Of a DNA stretch of 64,000 nucleotides, positions 1 to 11,260 are shown piece by piece; the first letter of the stretch is position 1; every line of letters starts with the position of its first letter. A program made the position numbers and the translations under genes. The notes under the pieces are model-generated. The model worked only from the letters and a program-made list of their open reading frames with translations, had not been told where the DNA came from and did not search any database. The DNA comes from Halomonas sp. MCCC 1A13316 (GTDB lineage: Bacteria; Pseudomonadota; Gammaproteobacteria; Pseudomonadales; Halomonadaceae), in the NCBI RefSeq assembly GCF_014931605.1, contig NZ_CP053382.1, positions 1,426,001 to 1,490,000 of the forward strand, written 5' to 3'.

Positions 1-1
1 C

Positions 2-1867
2 AACCCCTCCCACCTGGAGATCGTATCGCCGGTGGTCGAGGGCTCGGTACGCGCCCGCCAGGATCGCCGCGACGATCTCGAAGGCACCAAGGTCTTGCCG
101 ATCAACGTGCATGGCGATGCGGCCTTCGCCGGCCAGGGTGTGGTCATGGAGACATTCCAGATGTCCCAGACCCGCGCCTACAAGACCGGCGGTACGGTGC
201 ACATCGTCATCAACAATCAGGTCGGTTTCACCACCTCGCACCCGCAGGACACGCGCTCCACCGAGTACTGCACCGATATCGCCAAAATGGTCCAGGCGCC
301 GATCATTCACGTCAACGGCGACGATCCAGATGCCGTGCTGCACGCGACTCAGGTGGCACTGGACTATCGCCAGCAGTTCAAGAAGGACGTGGTCATCGAC
401 CTGGTCTGCTATCGTCGCCGCGGCCACAACGAGGCCGACGAGCCGTCCGGCACTCAGCCGCTGATGTACCGCAAGATCAAGGATCATCCTTCCTCGCGTA
501 CCCTCTATGTCCAGCGCCTGGTAGAGCAGGGCGTGGTCACGGAGGACGAGGCCAAGGCGATGATCGAGACCTATCGCGAGGACCTGATGGCCGGCAATCA
601 CGTGGCCAACGCCCTGGTGCAGGAGCCCAACACCTCGCTGTTCGTCGACTGGAAGCCCTACCTCGGCCATGAGTGGAGCGGCTACGCCGACACCAGCGTC
701 GAGATGAAGCGCCTGCAGCGGCTCGCCGCGCGCATGTGCGAAATTCCGGACGGCATTGAGGTCCAGCGCCAGGTGGCCAAGATCTACGAGGACCGCCGCA
801 AGATGCAGGCCGGTGGCCTGGGTCTTAACTGGGGCTTCGCCGAAACCCTCGCCTACGCCACCCTGCTCGACGAGGGCCATCCGGTACGCATCACCGGCCA
901 GGACGTGGGTCGCGGCACCTTCTCTCACCGCCATGCGGTAGTGCACAACCAGAAGGATGGCACCACCTACGTTCCGCTGCAGCACATGTCCGACGGACAG
1001 CCGCGCTTCACCATCCACGACTCCTTCCTCTCCGAGGAGGCGGTGCTGGCGTACGAATACGGTTACTCCACCACCGCTCCCAACGATCTGGTGATCTGGG
1101 AGGCGCAGTTCGGCGACTTCTTCAACGGCGCCCAGGTGGTTGTCGACCAGTTCATCTCGTCGGGCGAGACCAAGTGGGGCCGATTGTGCGGCCTGACCAT
1201 GCTGCTGCCGCACGGTTACGAAGGGCAGGGGCCGGAGCACTCGTCTGCTCGTCTCGAGCGTTTCCTACAAATGTGCGCCGAGCACAACATGCAGGTCTGC
1301 GTGCCCACCACGCCGGCGCAGATCTTCCATCTGCTGCGGCGCCAGGTGATCCGCCCGCTGAGAAAGCCCTTGGTGGTGATGTCGCCCAAGAGCCTGCTGC
1401 GTCACAAGGAAGCGACCTCCAGCCTCGACGACCTGGCCAACGGCCATTTCAACATGGTGCTGGCGGATCAGGGCAACCTTGAGGCCCAGGAGGTTAAGCG
1501 CGTCGTCATGTGTGCCGGCAAGGTTTACTACGACCTGGCGGCCTGGCGCGCCGAGAACGAGCGCGAAGACACCGCCATCGTGCGCATCGAACAGCTCTAC
1601 CCCTTTCCCAAGGAAGAGCTCTTCGAGGCGCTCAAGGACTACGCCAACCTCGAAAGCGTGGTGTGGTGTCAGGAGGAGCCGCTCAATCAGGGCGCCTGGT
1701 ATTCGAGCCAGCACCACATGCGGGCCGTGGCCGACATGCTCAAGGCCGGCCTGGGCGGCGAGCTCAAGTTCGCCGGTCGCCCGGCATCGGCGGCACCCGC
1801 GGCGGGCTACATGTCCGTGCATACCGAACAGCAGCGCCAGCTGGTGGAAGACGCCTTCAATCTTTGA
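2..1867 (+). CDS. sucA: 2-oxoglutarate dehydrogenase E1 component, 5'-truncated by window edge
   Basis: Thiamine-diphosphate-dependent decarboxylase subunit of the 2-oxoglutarate dehydrogenase complex (TCA cycle, cytosol). The reading frame is open from base 2 (NPSHLEIVSPVVEG...), so roughly the first third of a ~930-residue SucA lies outside the window; about 621 residues remain. Visible family sequence includes the region around GDAAFAGQGVV, the conserved YRRRGHNEADEP block and the C-terminal transketolase-like pyrimidine and C-terminal domains (EAQFGDFFNGAQVVVDQF, GYEGQGPEHSSARLERF). It ends with TGA 42 nt before sucB, consistent with one transcript. Identity is essentially certain; only the 5' end is missing. 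Confidence 0.97.
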   Translation, partial: NPSHLEIVSPVVEGSVRARQDRRDDLEGTKVLPINVHGDAAFAGQGVVMETFQMSQTRAYKTGGTVHIVINNQVGFTTSHPQDTRSTEYCTDIAKMVQAPIIHVNGDDPDAVLHATQVALDYRQQFKKDVVIDLVCYRRRGHNEADEPSGTQPLMYRKIKDHPSSRTLYVQRLVEQGVVTEDEAKAMIETYREDLMAGNHVANALVQEPNTSLFVDWKPYLGHEWSGYADTSVEMKRLQRLAARMCEIPDGIEVQRQVAKIYEDRRKMQAGGLGLNWGFAETLAYATLLDEGHPVRITGQDVGRGTFSHRHAVVHNQKDGTTYVPLQHMSDGQPRFTIHDSFLSEEAVLAYEYGYSTTAPNDLVIWEAQFGDFFNGAQVVVDQFISSGETKWGRLCGLTMLLPHGYEGQGPEHSSARLERFLQMCAEHNMQVCVPTTPAQIFHLLRRQVIRPLRKPLVVMSPKSLLRHKEATSSLDDLANGHFNMVLADQGNLEAQEVKRVVMCAGKVYYDLAAWRAENEREDTAIVRIEQLYPFPKEELFEALKDYANLESVVWCQEEPLNQGAWYSSQHHMRAVADMLKAGLGGELKFAGRPASAAPAAGYMSVHTEQQRQLVEDAFNL

Positions 1868-1909
1868 GGCGACCCACCGGGACGAGAGAGAACATACAAG
1901 GGAAACGAC

Positions 1910-3502
1910 ATGGCTACCGAGATCAAAGCGCCCACCTTTCCGGAATCCGTTGCCGAAGGCAGCGTGGCGGCCTGGCACAAGAAGCCGGGGGACAGCGTCG
2001 AGCGCGATGAGCTGATCGTCGAGATCGAAACGGACAAGGTGGTGCTCGAGGTGGTGGCGCCCGAAGCCGGCACCCTCTCCGAGGTGCTGGCGGAAGAGGG
2101 CGACACCGTGCAGTCCGAGCAGGTGCTGGGCAGGATCGGTGAAGGCGCCGCCAAGAGCGGTGGCGGTGACACGGGCGGCGAGCAGAAGAGTGAAAAAAAC
2201 AGCGAGAAGGCCGACGCCAAGGCCGAGCCGAAGAGCGAAGCCAAGAGCGAGACCAAGGCGGCGCCTGCCGCTGGCGGCAAGTCTCATGAGGTGAAGGCAC
2301 CGACCTTCCCCGAATCGATCCAGGAAGGCACCGTGGCCACCTGGCACAAGCAGGTCGGCGAGGCGGTGAAGCGCGACGAAGTGCTGGCCGATATCGAGAC
2401 CGACAAGGTGGTGCTCGAGGTGGTGGCGCCGGCCGATGGCGCCATCGCCGAGATCAAGGCGGAAGAGGGCAGCCAGGTCGAATCCGAAGCCGTACTGGCA
2501 ATTTTCACCGAAGGGGCGGGCGGTGCCGCCGCTACTGCGGCAGATGAAACGCCGGCGGCTTCCGCTGACGACGGCTCCGGCGACGAGAAGATCGGCGACA
2601 AGATCCTGGCGCCGGCGGCACGCAAGATGGTTGCCGAGCATGACCTTGACGTCAGCAGGATCGAAGGCACCGGCAAGGGCGGTCGCATCCTCAAGGAGGA
2701 CGTGCAGCGCGCCGTTCAGGCCGGTTCGGCCAAGAAGAGCGCCGCTGCTCCGGCCGCCGCACCCAAGCAGGCCGCGGCTGCCGCGCCGGTCGTCGAGGGC
2801 GAGCGTCCCGAGAAGCGCGTGCCGATGAGCCGCCTGCGCCAGACTATCGCCAAGCGCCTGGTCCAGGCCCAGCAGACTGCCGCCATGCTCACCACCTACA
2901 ACGAGGTGGACATGGGTGCGGTGATGGAGCTGCGCGCGCAGTACAAGGACACCTTTCTCAAGGCCCACGACGTCAAGCTCGGCTTCATGGGCTTCTTCGT
3001 CAAGGCGGCCGCCGAGGCACTCAAGCGTTTCCCTGACGTCAACGCCTCCATCGACGGCACCGATATCGTCTACCACGGCTACCAGGACATCGGCGTGGCG
3101 GTTTCCACCGACCGTGGCCTGGTGGTACCGGTGCTGCGCGATACCGACAGCATGAAGATCGCCGACGTTGAGAAGGGCATCGTCGACTTCGGCAAGCGTG
3201 CGCGTGACGGCAAGCTCGGCATTGACGAGATGCAGGGCGGTACCTTCACCATCACCAACGGCGGCATCTTCGGCTCGCTGATGTCGACGCCGATCATCAA
3301 CCCGCCGCAGACCGCCATCCTGGGCATGCACAAGATCCAGGAGCGTCCCATGGCCGTCAACGGCAAGGTCGAGATCCGCCCGATGATGTACCTGGCCCTG
3401 TCATACGATCACCGTATGATCGACGGCAAGGATGCGGTGCAGTTCCTGGTCACCATCAAGGAGCTGCTCGAGGATCCGGCGCGCCTGTTGCTGGATATCT
3501 GA
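1910..3502 (+). CDS. sucB: Dihydrolipoyl succinyltransferase (E2) with two lipoyl domains
   Basis: E2 core of 2-oxoglutarate dehydrogenase; transfers the succinyl group from lipoamide to CoA. 530 residues, longer than the ~400-residue single-lipoyl SucB of E. coli because the lipoyl domain is present twice: residues ~3-76 with lipoyl lysine K43 (ETDKVVLEV) and ~126-200 with K166 in the same motif. A charged Glu/Lys/Ala linker (~80-123) separates them. A peripheral-subunit-binding domain follows at ~230-268 ([20 protein letters not shown]), then an Ala/Pro-rich linker and the catalytic domain ending with HRMIDG (H501, D505). ATG 1910 is preceded by a GGGA ribosome site. Co-transcribed with sucA and lpd. 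Confidence 0.96.
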   Translation: MATEIKAPTFPESVAEGSVAAWHKKPGDSVERDELIVEIETDKVVLEVVAPEAGTLSEVLAEEGDTVQSEQVLGRIGEGAAKSGGGDTGGEQKSEKNSEKADAKAEPKSEAKSETKAAPAAGGKSHEVKAPTFPESIQEGTVATWHKQVGEAVKRDEVLADIETDKVVLEVVAPADGAIAEIKAEEGSQVESEAVLAIFTEGAGGAAATAADETPAASADDGSGDEKIGDKILAPAARKMVAEHDLDVSRIEGTGKGGRILKEDVQRAVQAGSAKKSAAAPAAAPKQAAAAAPVVEGERPEKRVPMSRLRQTIAKRLVQAQQTAAMLTTYNEVDMGAVMELRAQYKDTFLKAHDVKLGFMGFFVKAAAEALKRFPDVNASIDGTDIVYHGYQDIGVAVSTDRGLVVPVLRDTDSMKIADVEKGIVDFGKRARDGKLGIDEMQGGTFTITNGGIFGSLMSTPIINPPQTAILGMHKIQERPMAVNGKVEIRPMMYLALSYDHRMIDGKDAVQFLVTIKELLEDPARLLLDI

Positions 3503-4993
<1,491 letters not shown>

Positions 4994-5018
4994 GCGAGAT
5001 AGCCAAGAGGGACAACAA

Positions 5019-5062
5019 GCGCCATCCGCAGATGGCGCGTCGTGCCCGGCCATGTACCGGGC
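5019..5062 (+). promoter_or_regulatory. Two tandem stem-loops in the lpd-sucC gap
   Basis: Hairpin 1: GCGCCAT (5019-5025) pairs perfectly with ATGGCGC (5032-5038) around a 6-nt loop. Hairpin 2: GCCCGG (5044-5049) pairs with CCGGGC (5057-5062) around a 7-nt loop. Neither has a T-tract, so they look like mRNA processing, stability or partial-attenuation structures between sucABlpd and sucCD rather than full terminators. The 155-nt gap also has no obvious promoter or strong Shine-Dalgarno. Confidence 0.5.
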
Positions 5063-5148
5063 GCGAACGGGGGTAACCCGATACTCACCGCCATACGCGG
5101 GGTTTCGCGGTTGCCATTCGAGTCACATGCAACCAATGGCATGAATCG

Positions 5149-6315
5149 ATGAACCTTCACGAGTATCAAGGCAAGCAGCTGTTTGCTGATTATGGTCTGC
5201 CGGTATCCAAGGGCTTCGCAGTCGACACCCCCGAGGAAGCGGCGGAAGCCTGCAAGAAGATCGGCGGCGAAATGTGGGTGGTCAAGGCCCAGGTTCACGC
5301 TGGTGGCCGCGGCAAGGCCGGCGGCGTCAAGCTGATCAAGAGCCCAGAAGAAGCCAAGGCCTTCGCCGAGCAGTGGCTGGGCAAGAACTTGGTGACCTAC
5401 CAGACCGACGAGAACGGTCAGCCGGTTGCCAAGATCCTGGTCGAGAACTGCACCGACATCGCCAATGAGCTCTACCTGGGCGCGGTGGTCGATCGTGCCA
5501 CCCGTCGCGTGGTGTTCATGGCTTCCACCGAGGGCGGGGTCGAGATCGAGAAGGTCGCCGAGGAAACTCCCGAGAAGATCCTCAAGGCCGAGATCGATCC
5601 GCTGGTCGGCGCGCAGCCGTACCAGGCGCGCGAGCTGGCCTTCGCCCTGGGCCTGAAGGGCGACCAGGTCAAGCAGTTCACCAAGATCTTCCTGGGTCTG
5701 TCGCGCCTGTTCCACGAGAAGGACCTGGCGCTGCTCGAGATCAACCCGCTGGTGATCACCGACGAAGGCAACCTCCACTGCCTCGACGCCAAGCTCAACC
5801 TGGACAGCAACGCCCTGTACCGTCATCCGGACCTGCAGGCGATGCGTGACCCCTCCCAGGAAGACGAGCGCGAAGCCGAAGCGGCGGCGTGGGAACTGAA
5901 CTACGTGGCCCTGGAAGGCAACATTGGCTGCATGGTCAACGGCGCTGGCCTGGCCATGGGCACCATGGACATCATCAAGCTCAACGGCGGCCAGCCGGCC
6001 AACTTCCTCGACGTGGGCGGCGGTGCGACCAAGGAGCGTGTGGCGGAAGCCTTCAAGCTGATTCTCTCCGACGATTCCGTCAAGGCCGTGCTGGTCAACA
6101 TCTTCGGCGGTATCGTGCGCTGCGACATGATCGCCGAGGGTATCATCGGTGCCGTCGAGCAAGTCGGCGTCAACGTGCCGGTCGTGGTACGTCTCGAAGG
6201 TAACAACGCCGAGCTGGGTGCCGAGAAGCTGGCCTCCAGCGGTCTGAACATCATCGCTGCTACCAGCCTGACCGATGCGGCTCAGCAGGTCGTCAAGGCA
6301 GCGGAGGGCAAGTAA
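5149..6315 (+). CDS. sucC: Succinyl-CoA synthetase (ADP-forming) beta subunit
   Basis: ATP-grasp subunit that, with SucD, converts succinyl-CoA + ADP + Pi to succinate + ATP + CoA. 388 residues, exactly the E. coli length. The nucleotide-binding glycine-rich segment GGRGKAGG is at ~52-59, the metal-binding LLEINPLVI at ~200, and the C-terminal ligase/CoA domain carries [16 protein letters not shown]. The ATG was chosen by the canonical N-terminus [12 protein letters not shown]; no strong ribosome site is visible upstream. The stop TAA shares its last A with the sucD ATG, so the two subunits are translationally coupled. Confidence 0.97.
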   Translation: MNLHEYQGKQLFADYGLPVSKGFAVDTPEEAAEACKKIGGEMWVVKAQVHAGGRGKAGGVKLIKSPEEAKAFAEQWLGKNLVTYQTDENGQPVAKILVENCTDIANELYLGAVVDRATRRVVFMASTEGGVEIEKVAEETPEKILKAEIDPLVGAQPYQARELAFALGLKGDQVKQFTKIFLGLSRLFHEKDLALLEINPLVITDEGNLHCLDAKLNLDSNALYRHPDLQAMRDPSQEDEREAEAAAWELNYVALEGNIGCMVNGAGLAMGTMDIIKLNGGQPANFLDVGGGATKERVAEAFKLILSDDSVKAVLVNIFGGIVRCDMIAEGIIGAVEQVGVNVPVVVRLEGNNAELGAEKLASSGLNIIAATSLTDAAQQVVKAAEGK

Positions 6316-7187
6316 TGAGCATCCTGATCGACAAGAACACCAAGGTCATCTGCCAAGGCTTCACCGGCGGGCAGGGGACCTTCCACTCCGAGCAGGCGAT
6401 CGCCTACGGCACCCAGATGGTCGGGGGCGTGACCCCGGGCAAGGGCGGTCAGGAGCACCTGGGCCTGCCGGTGTTCAACACCGTCAAGGAAGCGGTCGAG
6501 AAGACCGGTGCCGAGGCCAGCGTGATCTACGTCCCGGCCGCCTTCTGCAAGGACTCGATCCTCGAAGCCGCCAACGCCGGCATCAAGCTGATCGTGTGCA
6601 TCACCGAGGGCATCCCGACGCTGGACATGCTCGACGTCAAGGTGAAGTGCGACGAGCTGGGCGTGCGCCTGATCGGCCCGAACTGCCCCGGCGTGATCAC
6701 CCCGGGCGAGAGCAAGATCGGCATTATGCCGGGGCATATCCACCAGCCGGGCCGTGTGGGCATCGTGTCGCGCTCCGGCACCCTGACCTACGAAGCGGTC
6801 AAGCAGACCACCGACCACGGCTTCGGCCAGTCCACCTGCGTGGGCATCGGCGGCGATCCGATCCCGGGCTCCAACTTCATCGACATCCTCGAGATGTTCG
6901 AGAAGGACCCGAAGACCGAGGCGATCGTCATGATCGGCGAGATCGGCGGTACCGCCGAAGAAGAGGCCGCGGCCTTCATCAAGGCCAACGTGACCAAGCC
7001 GGTTGTGTCCTACATCGCCGGTGTCACCGCGCCTCCGGGCAAGCGCATGGGCCACGCCGGTGCCATCATCTCGGGTGGCAAGGGCACGGCAGACGAGAAG
7101 TTCGCCGCGCTGGAAGACGCCGGCGTGCGCACCGTCCGCTCCCTGGCCGAGATCGGCGATGCACTGAAGGACGTCACCGGCTGGTAA
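6315..7187 (+). CDS. sucD: Succinyl-CoA synthetase alpha subunit
   Basis: CoA-binding, phosphohistidine-carrying subunit of succinyl-CoA synthetase. 290 residues. The N-terminal CoA-binding Rossmann domain starts [18 protein letters not shown]; the active histidine is H247 in [10 protein letters not shown], matching E. coli His246. Overlaps sucC by one nucleotide (TAATG arrangement) and is followed 24 nt later by a strong terminator, making it the last gene of the sucABlpdCD cluster. Confidence 0.97.
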   Translation: MSILIDKNTKVICQGFTGGQGTFHSEQAIAYGTQMVGGVTPGKGGQEHLGLPVFNTVKEAVEKTGAEASVIYVPAAFCKDSILEAANAGIKLIVCITEGIPTLDMLDVKVKCDELGVRLIGPNCPGVITPGESKIGIMPGHIHQPGRVGIVSRSGTLTYEAVKQTTDHGFGQSTCVGIGGDPIPGSNFIDILEMFEKDPKTEAIVMIGEIGGTAEEEAAAFIKANVTKPVVSYIAGVTAPPGKRMGHAGAIISGGKGTADEKFAALEDAGVRTVRSLAEIGDALKDVTGW

Positions 7188-7211
7188 GCCGTCGACGATC
7201 CGTCAGACAAG

Positions 7212-7236
7212 AGGGCGCCCTTCGGGGCGCCTTTTT
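7212..7236 (+). terminator. Rho-independent terminator of the suc operon
   Basis: GGCGCCC (7214-7220), UUCG tetraloop (7221-7224), GGGCGCC (7225-7231), then five T's; outer A-T and G-T pairs extend the stem. A textbook intrinsic terminator 24 nt after the sucD stop. It lies just beyond the 3' end of the convergent secreted-protein gene. Confidence 0.93.
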
Positions 7237-7250
7237 ACATGTCCTTCACT

Positions 7251-9110
7251 TCAGCCGAGCAGGCCAAGGTCGCTGCCATCGTGCATGCCGAGCAGCGCAA
7301 CGTCCTGGCCATCCGTGCCGGTAACGGCATCGGGCGTGGGCTCGTCGCCATAGGCGCGGTAGGCGAATCGCCATGCCTCGCCGGGGTCGAGTTCGCCGGC
7401 ACTGTCATCGCGAACGAGGTAGGCATCGCCATCGCGTCTGAGTTCGCCGTTCCACAGGGTGTCGATGGTGTCATCGGTTTCCAGGCGCAGCTCGGGTGCC
7501 GCAAGGGGGGTATCGGTCATATTCTCGACGAAGATCTCGGCGACGTAGCCGTCATCCCAGCGCTGCGTCGTGCTCCCCGAGACCAGCAGCTCGGTGCCAG
7601 CGTCCACCAGGCCGGTGGGGATGGCGTTGCTGCCGAGTATGTCATCGGGTTCGGGAGCGTCGAGCGCGGCGGCCTGGAAAGTACCGCGTGATGCCGTATG
7701 CAGTACGGTACCATCACCGAAGCTGACGAGCTCTACTTCCTCGAGCGTATCGGTTGCTCCCTTGTCGCTGTGTACTGCAATGCTGGCGCCGTCGAAATCG
7801 ATCCGGTAGGCATCGATCGGGCCGGCATAGCGCACCGTGTCGATGCCAGCACCTCCACTCAGTAGATCGTCGCCGTCATACCAGTCGTCGCCGGGGCCGC
7901 CTTCCAGCACGTCGTGGCCGGCGCCGCCGAACAACCCATCATGGCCCAGCCCGCCGTTGAGGTAGACACCGTCGTCACTGCCTTGTAGCACATCGCTGCG
8001 CCGCGAGCCCTGCACGTAGTCGAAGCGCACCTCGTTGGCATCCGCGTCGGTGATGGCACCGAAACTCTCGCCGCCGGCATTGACCCATAGCGCCGGTGAG
8101 AGTTCATCGGCTTCGGGATTGCGAACCGATTGGGCGACGCGGACTTGGTTGTCATGGTCGCGACCGCCGTGAAAGTTGATGTCGCGGTCGGTGAAGTCGA
8201 CTTCGATCTCGTTGCCGACGGATGAGCGCCAGGAAGAGAACAACACGCCATGGCGCATGCCGCTGTCTTCGAGATGGTTGAAGCTGCCGTCATAGCTCTC
8301 CTTCAGCTCGAAGCCGTAGCCGTTGCCGCCGCTGCCCTTGTTGAAGGCTCCCTCGGCACGCAGTGAATCGGCCTCGAGCTCCAGCGAGCGGGCAAAATGA
8401 AAAGCCGTCGAGGGGCCGTTTTCGACCGCTACATCCTGCAGGTGGGCATCGGTGGCGCCATCCAGGCGTATGGCCTGGTAGCCGGTCAGATCGCCTTGGG
8501 TATTCGAGAACGCCGAAGCGTCGGGGGTGCCCAGCTCGTAGCCGACGGTGAAGCCCTCGAGGGACACGTCGTCGACGGGCACGAGCCGCTCCAGCTTGGC
8601 CTTCCCCCCAGCGAAATCGAAGTGCGCGCCACGGTCGAGTGTGATGGTATCACCGCTCACGGCCTCGACCTTGGCCATGCTGGTGCGCAATTCGGCATGC
8701 TTCTGCTTGCGCCATGAGGTGTCGCCGATCTCGTCGAAGAAGGCGCTGTCGTTGTCTTGCCAGATCCGCACCGTGTCGCCGTGCTCCAAGCCATGGCCGT
8801 CGCCGAGCCGCACGTTCCGCTCGCCTTCGCCAAGATCGGTGGCGAGTGTACCGAGCGTCTCGCCACGCATGTCGCCTTCGACCCCGATACCGAAGCGATC
8901 GTTGTCATCGAGGGCGGCATCGGTGAATGTCAGCGTGGTGGAGTCGGTGCCTGCTCCCTTGAGAGTGATATCGGAGCGGTTGATACGCAGGGCCTGGTCG
9001 AATCGGTAGTCGCCCGACTCCAGGAGCAGGGTCGACTCGCTCGGGGCGGTGTCGATCAGCTCCTGGAGTTCTCGGGCCGATGTGCCACGGGCGACATCGA
9101 TGGTCGGCAT
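7251..9110 (-). CDS. Secreted beta-helix protein with RTX repeats and a CBM2-like C-terminal domain (type I secretion substrate)
   Basis: 619 residues, no Sec signal peptide. Residues ~1-370 look like a pectate-lyase-type right-handed beta-helix (GDYRFDQALRINRSDITLKG and repeated short strands). Residues ~386-425 carry four RTX-like calcium-binding nonapeptides (GGLGHDGLF, GGAGHDVLE, GGPGDDWYD, GGAGIDTVR). Residues ~500-590 (RWDDGYVAEIFVEN ... LWNGELRRDG ... GEAWRFAYRAYG) resemble family-2 carbohydrate-binding modules in layout, though without the usual central Trp. RTX repeats plus the divergent ABC/HlyD pair indicate type I export. Excellent ribosome site AGGAGGA before ATG. A polysaccharide-acting enzyme (lyase or epimerase) or adhesin is plausible, but I see no catalytic motif such as the DPHE of alginate epimerases, so activity is open. 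Confidence 0.8.
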   Translation of the reverse strand: MPTIDVARGTSARELQELIDTAPSESTLLLESGDYRFDQALRINRSDITLKGAGTDSTTLTFTDAALDDNDRFGIGVEGDMRGETLGTLATDLGEGERNVRLGDGHGLEHGDTVRIWQDNDSAFFDEIGDTSWRKQKHAELRTSMAKVEAVSGDTITLDRGAHFDFAGGKAKLERLVPVDDVSLEGFTVGYELGTPDASAFSNTQGDLTGYQAIRLDGATDAHLQDVAVENGPSTAFHFARSLELEADSLRAEGAFNKGSGGNGYGFELKESYDGSFNHLEDSGMRHGVLFSSWRSSVGNEIEVDFTDRDINFHGGRDHDNQVRVAQSVRNPEADELSPALWVNAGGESFGAITDADANEVRFDYVQGSRRSDVLQGSDDGVYLNGGLGHDGLFGGAGHDVLEGGPGDDWYDGDDLLSGGAGIDTVRYAGPIDAYRIDFDGASIAVHSDKGATDTLEEVELVSFGDGTVLHTASRGTFQAAALDAPEPDDILGSNAIPTGLVDAGTELLVSGSTTQRWDDGYVAEIFVENMTDTPLAAPELRLETDDTIDTLWNGELRRDGDAYLVRDDSAGELDPGEAWRFAYRAYGDEPTPDAVTGTDGQDVALLGMHDGSDLGLLG

Positions 9111-9502
9111 GTTGGTTCCTCCTGATGCGTCATTCTCGGCCCCGTGGCATCGCTACCAGGGGCCATGCGATCTGCAGCGGCATCGGTTATCTCCCGCTTC
9201 GCTGCGCATGCTATCGGGCTGGGAGCAAGTAACAAGGGCGCCAGGGCGATGAAGGAATGTAAGTGCGGGAGGTTTTTACATTTACTCGAGGGATTGAGGT
9301 GGCCGGTTCCGTTATTTAATTGAAACTATGCGTATTTTTATTCCTAGGTAGAGTTCGGGTTTGTTACGACTTACTTTTCCTTTCATTAATACACAAAAAT
9401 ATTAATAAGGTAGCCAAGTGCCCGGCAACGGTTTGTTACTGTGCCGTTGCGCAAGCTGCGGTAAGGACTGCATTGCCCGCTCATGTCAATTCAGAGAGCA
9501 CC
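9111..9502. promoter_or_regulatory. AT-rich divergent control region of the type I secretion locus
   Basis: 392 bp without a gene, between the secreted-protein gene and the exporter. About 9265-9415 is strikingly AT-rich compared with the GC-rich surroundings. It contains a perfect 7-bp inverted repeat ATTAATA (9385-9391) / TATTAAT (9400-9406) separated by 8 bp, which could be an operator. The frame of the exporter stays open back to 9320, but the composition and the absence of family sequence argue this is non-coding. Promoters for both directions must lie here; I cannot fix their elements. Confidence 0.6.
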
Positions 9503-11260
9503 ATGACTTCGAGAACACAAAGCGACTTCCAGTACGCGCTAAGGCGTTGTCGGCCCGCTCTGCTATGGGTGGCAGGCTTCAGCCTGTTCATCAACCTGCT
9601 AATGCTGACGCCGGCATTGTATATGCTGCAGGTCTATGATCGGGTCATCACCAGTGGCAGCAAAGAGACCCTGCTCATGCTGACCCTGGTGGCGATTTTT
9701 CTTCTGACAGTCATGGTCGGGCTGGAATTGGTGCGCTCACGGCTATTGGTGAGGGTGGGTAACCACCTCGATACCTTGGTGAGCGTGCGCCTGTATCGCG
9801 CCATGTTCCGCCGTGGCCTGGCTTCTCCGGGCGAGGGCAGCGGCCAACCCCTCGACGATCTCAGGTCGGTACGCCAGTTCATTTCTGGCAATGGTCTTTT
9901 CGCCTTCTTCGATGCGCCCTGGGTGCCCATCTATTTGATCATCCTGTTCGTGTTCAACGTATGGTTCGGGGTTTTCGCGACCATCGCCGGATTGTTGCTG
10001 CTGGGGCTGGCGGTCGCCAACGAGAAGGCCTCCAAGCGCCTGCTGGCCGAAGCCGGGCACGAGCACATCCAGGCCCAGGCACAGGTCGGCAGCAACCTGC
10101 GTAATGCCGAGGTTCTGCACGCTATGGGCATGCTGCCGGCGATCATGCAACGCTGGGAAGCACGGCACGTGGCGGCACTGACCAAGCAGTCCCAGGCCAG
10201 CGATCGCAGCAGCAGTTTGAGCAACCTGTCAAAGGGACTACGCATCCTGGCGCAGTCGTTGATCCTGGGGCTGGGCGCACTGCTGGTACTGGACGCAAGC
10301 ATAACGCCGGGCATGATGATAGCCGCTTCGATCATCATGGGACGGGCGCTGGCACCCATCGACCAGATGATCGGCAGTTGGAAGAGCTTCGTGGGCTGCC
10401 GGGACGCCTATCATCGGCTCGACGCGTTGTGTCGCGACGTGGCGGTGGAGACGCGGCGCTTGTCGCTGCCCGCGCCGAAGGGGGAGATCGCGGTCGAAGC
10501 CCTGACACTTACGCCACCGGGAGCGGTAAAACCGGTGTTGCGCGAACTCGACTTTCACATTGTACGCGGTGAGCACGTCGGCATCATCGGGCCGAGTGCT
10601 GCAGGCAAGACTACGCTGGCACGCGCCCTGCTGGGCGTCTGGTTGCCGGAGTCGGGGGCGGTTCGGCTCGACGGTGCCGATCTGAGGCACTGGAACCGTG
10701 ACGAACTGGGGCCGCACATCGGTTATCTGCCCCAGGACATCGAGCTTTTCGATGGCACGATCAGTCAGAACATTGCACGCTTCGGCGAGGTGGACGACAC
10801 GAAAGTAGTAACGGCGGCGAAGAAGGCGGGCGTGCACGAGATGATCCTGCGTATGTCAGAAGGCTACGAGACACCTATCGGTGTCGCCAGCGGTGCGCTC
10901 TCGCGCGGGCAGCGACAGCGTATCGGATTGGCGCGAGCGCTGTACGGCAGACCCGTGCTCGTCGTGCTCGACGAACCCAACGCCAATCTCGACGATGCTG
11001 GTGAGCGGGCGTTGGCCGAGGCGCTGCGTCAGCTCAAGGCGGAGGGGACGACGCTGTTCGTGATCAGCCATCGGCGCAGCGTGCTGGCCGATGTCGACAA
11101 GCTGCTGGTGCTGAACGACGGCCGGCTGCGTTTGCTGGGGGCACGCGACGAGGTGCTGGCGCGGATCGCAGGGCCGAGGTCCAGCCAGGCGGTGCCCGGC
11201 AAGTCTTCACGAGCCCGAGCATCGCACGCAGAGCTGACCGAAGGAGGTGGTTTGTCATGA
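9503..11260 (+). CDS. Type I secretion ABC transporter, permease/ATPase (PrtD family)
   Basis: Inner-membrane exporter that powers unfolded RTX-protein secretion through a HlyD adaptor and a TolC-type channel. 585 residues from ATG 9503, the usual PrtD/AprD length, without the N-terminal C39 peptidase-like domain. The transmembrane domain spans ~20-290 with helices at LLWVAGFSLFINLLML, LLMLTLVAIFLLTVMVGL, the pair at ~144-171 and ~250-285. The nucleotide-binding domain has Walker A GPSAAGKT (363-370), signature LSRGQRQR and Walker B VLVVLDEP. The start follows the family N-terminus; the ribosome site is weak. Its TGA overlaps the next ATG (ATGA). Confidence 0.93.
   Translation: MTSRTQSDFQYALRRCRPALLWVAGFSLFINLLMLTPALYMLQVYDRVITSGSKETLLMLTLVAIFLLTVMVGLELVRSRLLVRVGNHLDTLVSVRLYRAMFRRGLASPGEGSGQPLDDLRSVRQFISGNGLFAFFDAPWVPIYLIILFVFNVWFGVFATIAGLLLLGLAVANEKASKRLLAEAGHEHIQAQAQVGSNLRNAEVLHAMGMLPAIMQRWEARHVAALTKQSQASDRSSSLSNLSKGLRILAQSLILGLGALLVLDASITPGMMIAASIIMGRALAPIDQMIGSWKSFVGCRDAYHRLDALCRDVAVETRRLSLPAPKGEIAVEALTLTPPGAVKPVLRELDFHIVRGEHVGIIGPSAAGKTTLARALLGVWLPESGAVRLDGADLRHWNRDELGPHIGYLPQDIELFDGTISQNIARFGEVDDTKVVTAAKKAGVHEMILRMSEGYETPIGVASGALSRGQRQRIGLARALYGRPVLVVLDEPNANLDDAGERALAEALRQLKAEGTTLFVISHRRSVLADVDKLLVLNDGRLRLLGARDEVLARIAGPRSSQAVPGKSSRARASHAELTEGGGLS

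Noticed and set aside
1265..3331. Long antisense open frame opposite sucA/sucB
   Set aside because: High GC third positions leave the complement open; the sense strand encodes unmistakable SucA and SucB.
7251..9110. Mannuronan C5-epimerase annotation for the RTX beta-helix protein
   Set aside because: The fold and RTX context are similar, but the DPHE-type catalytic motif is not visible; kept as unassigned.
9320..9502. In-frame N-terminal extension of the type I secretion exporter
   Set aside because: Open frame but AT-rich, Cys-rich translation unlike the family, and canonical exporter sequence begins at ATG 9503.
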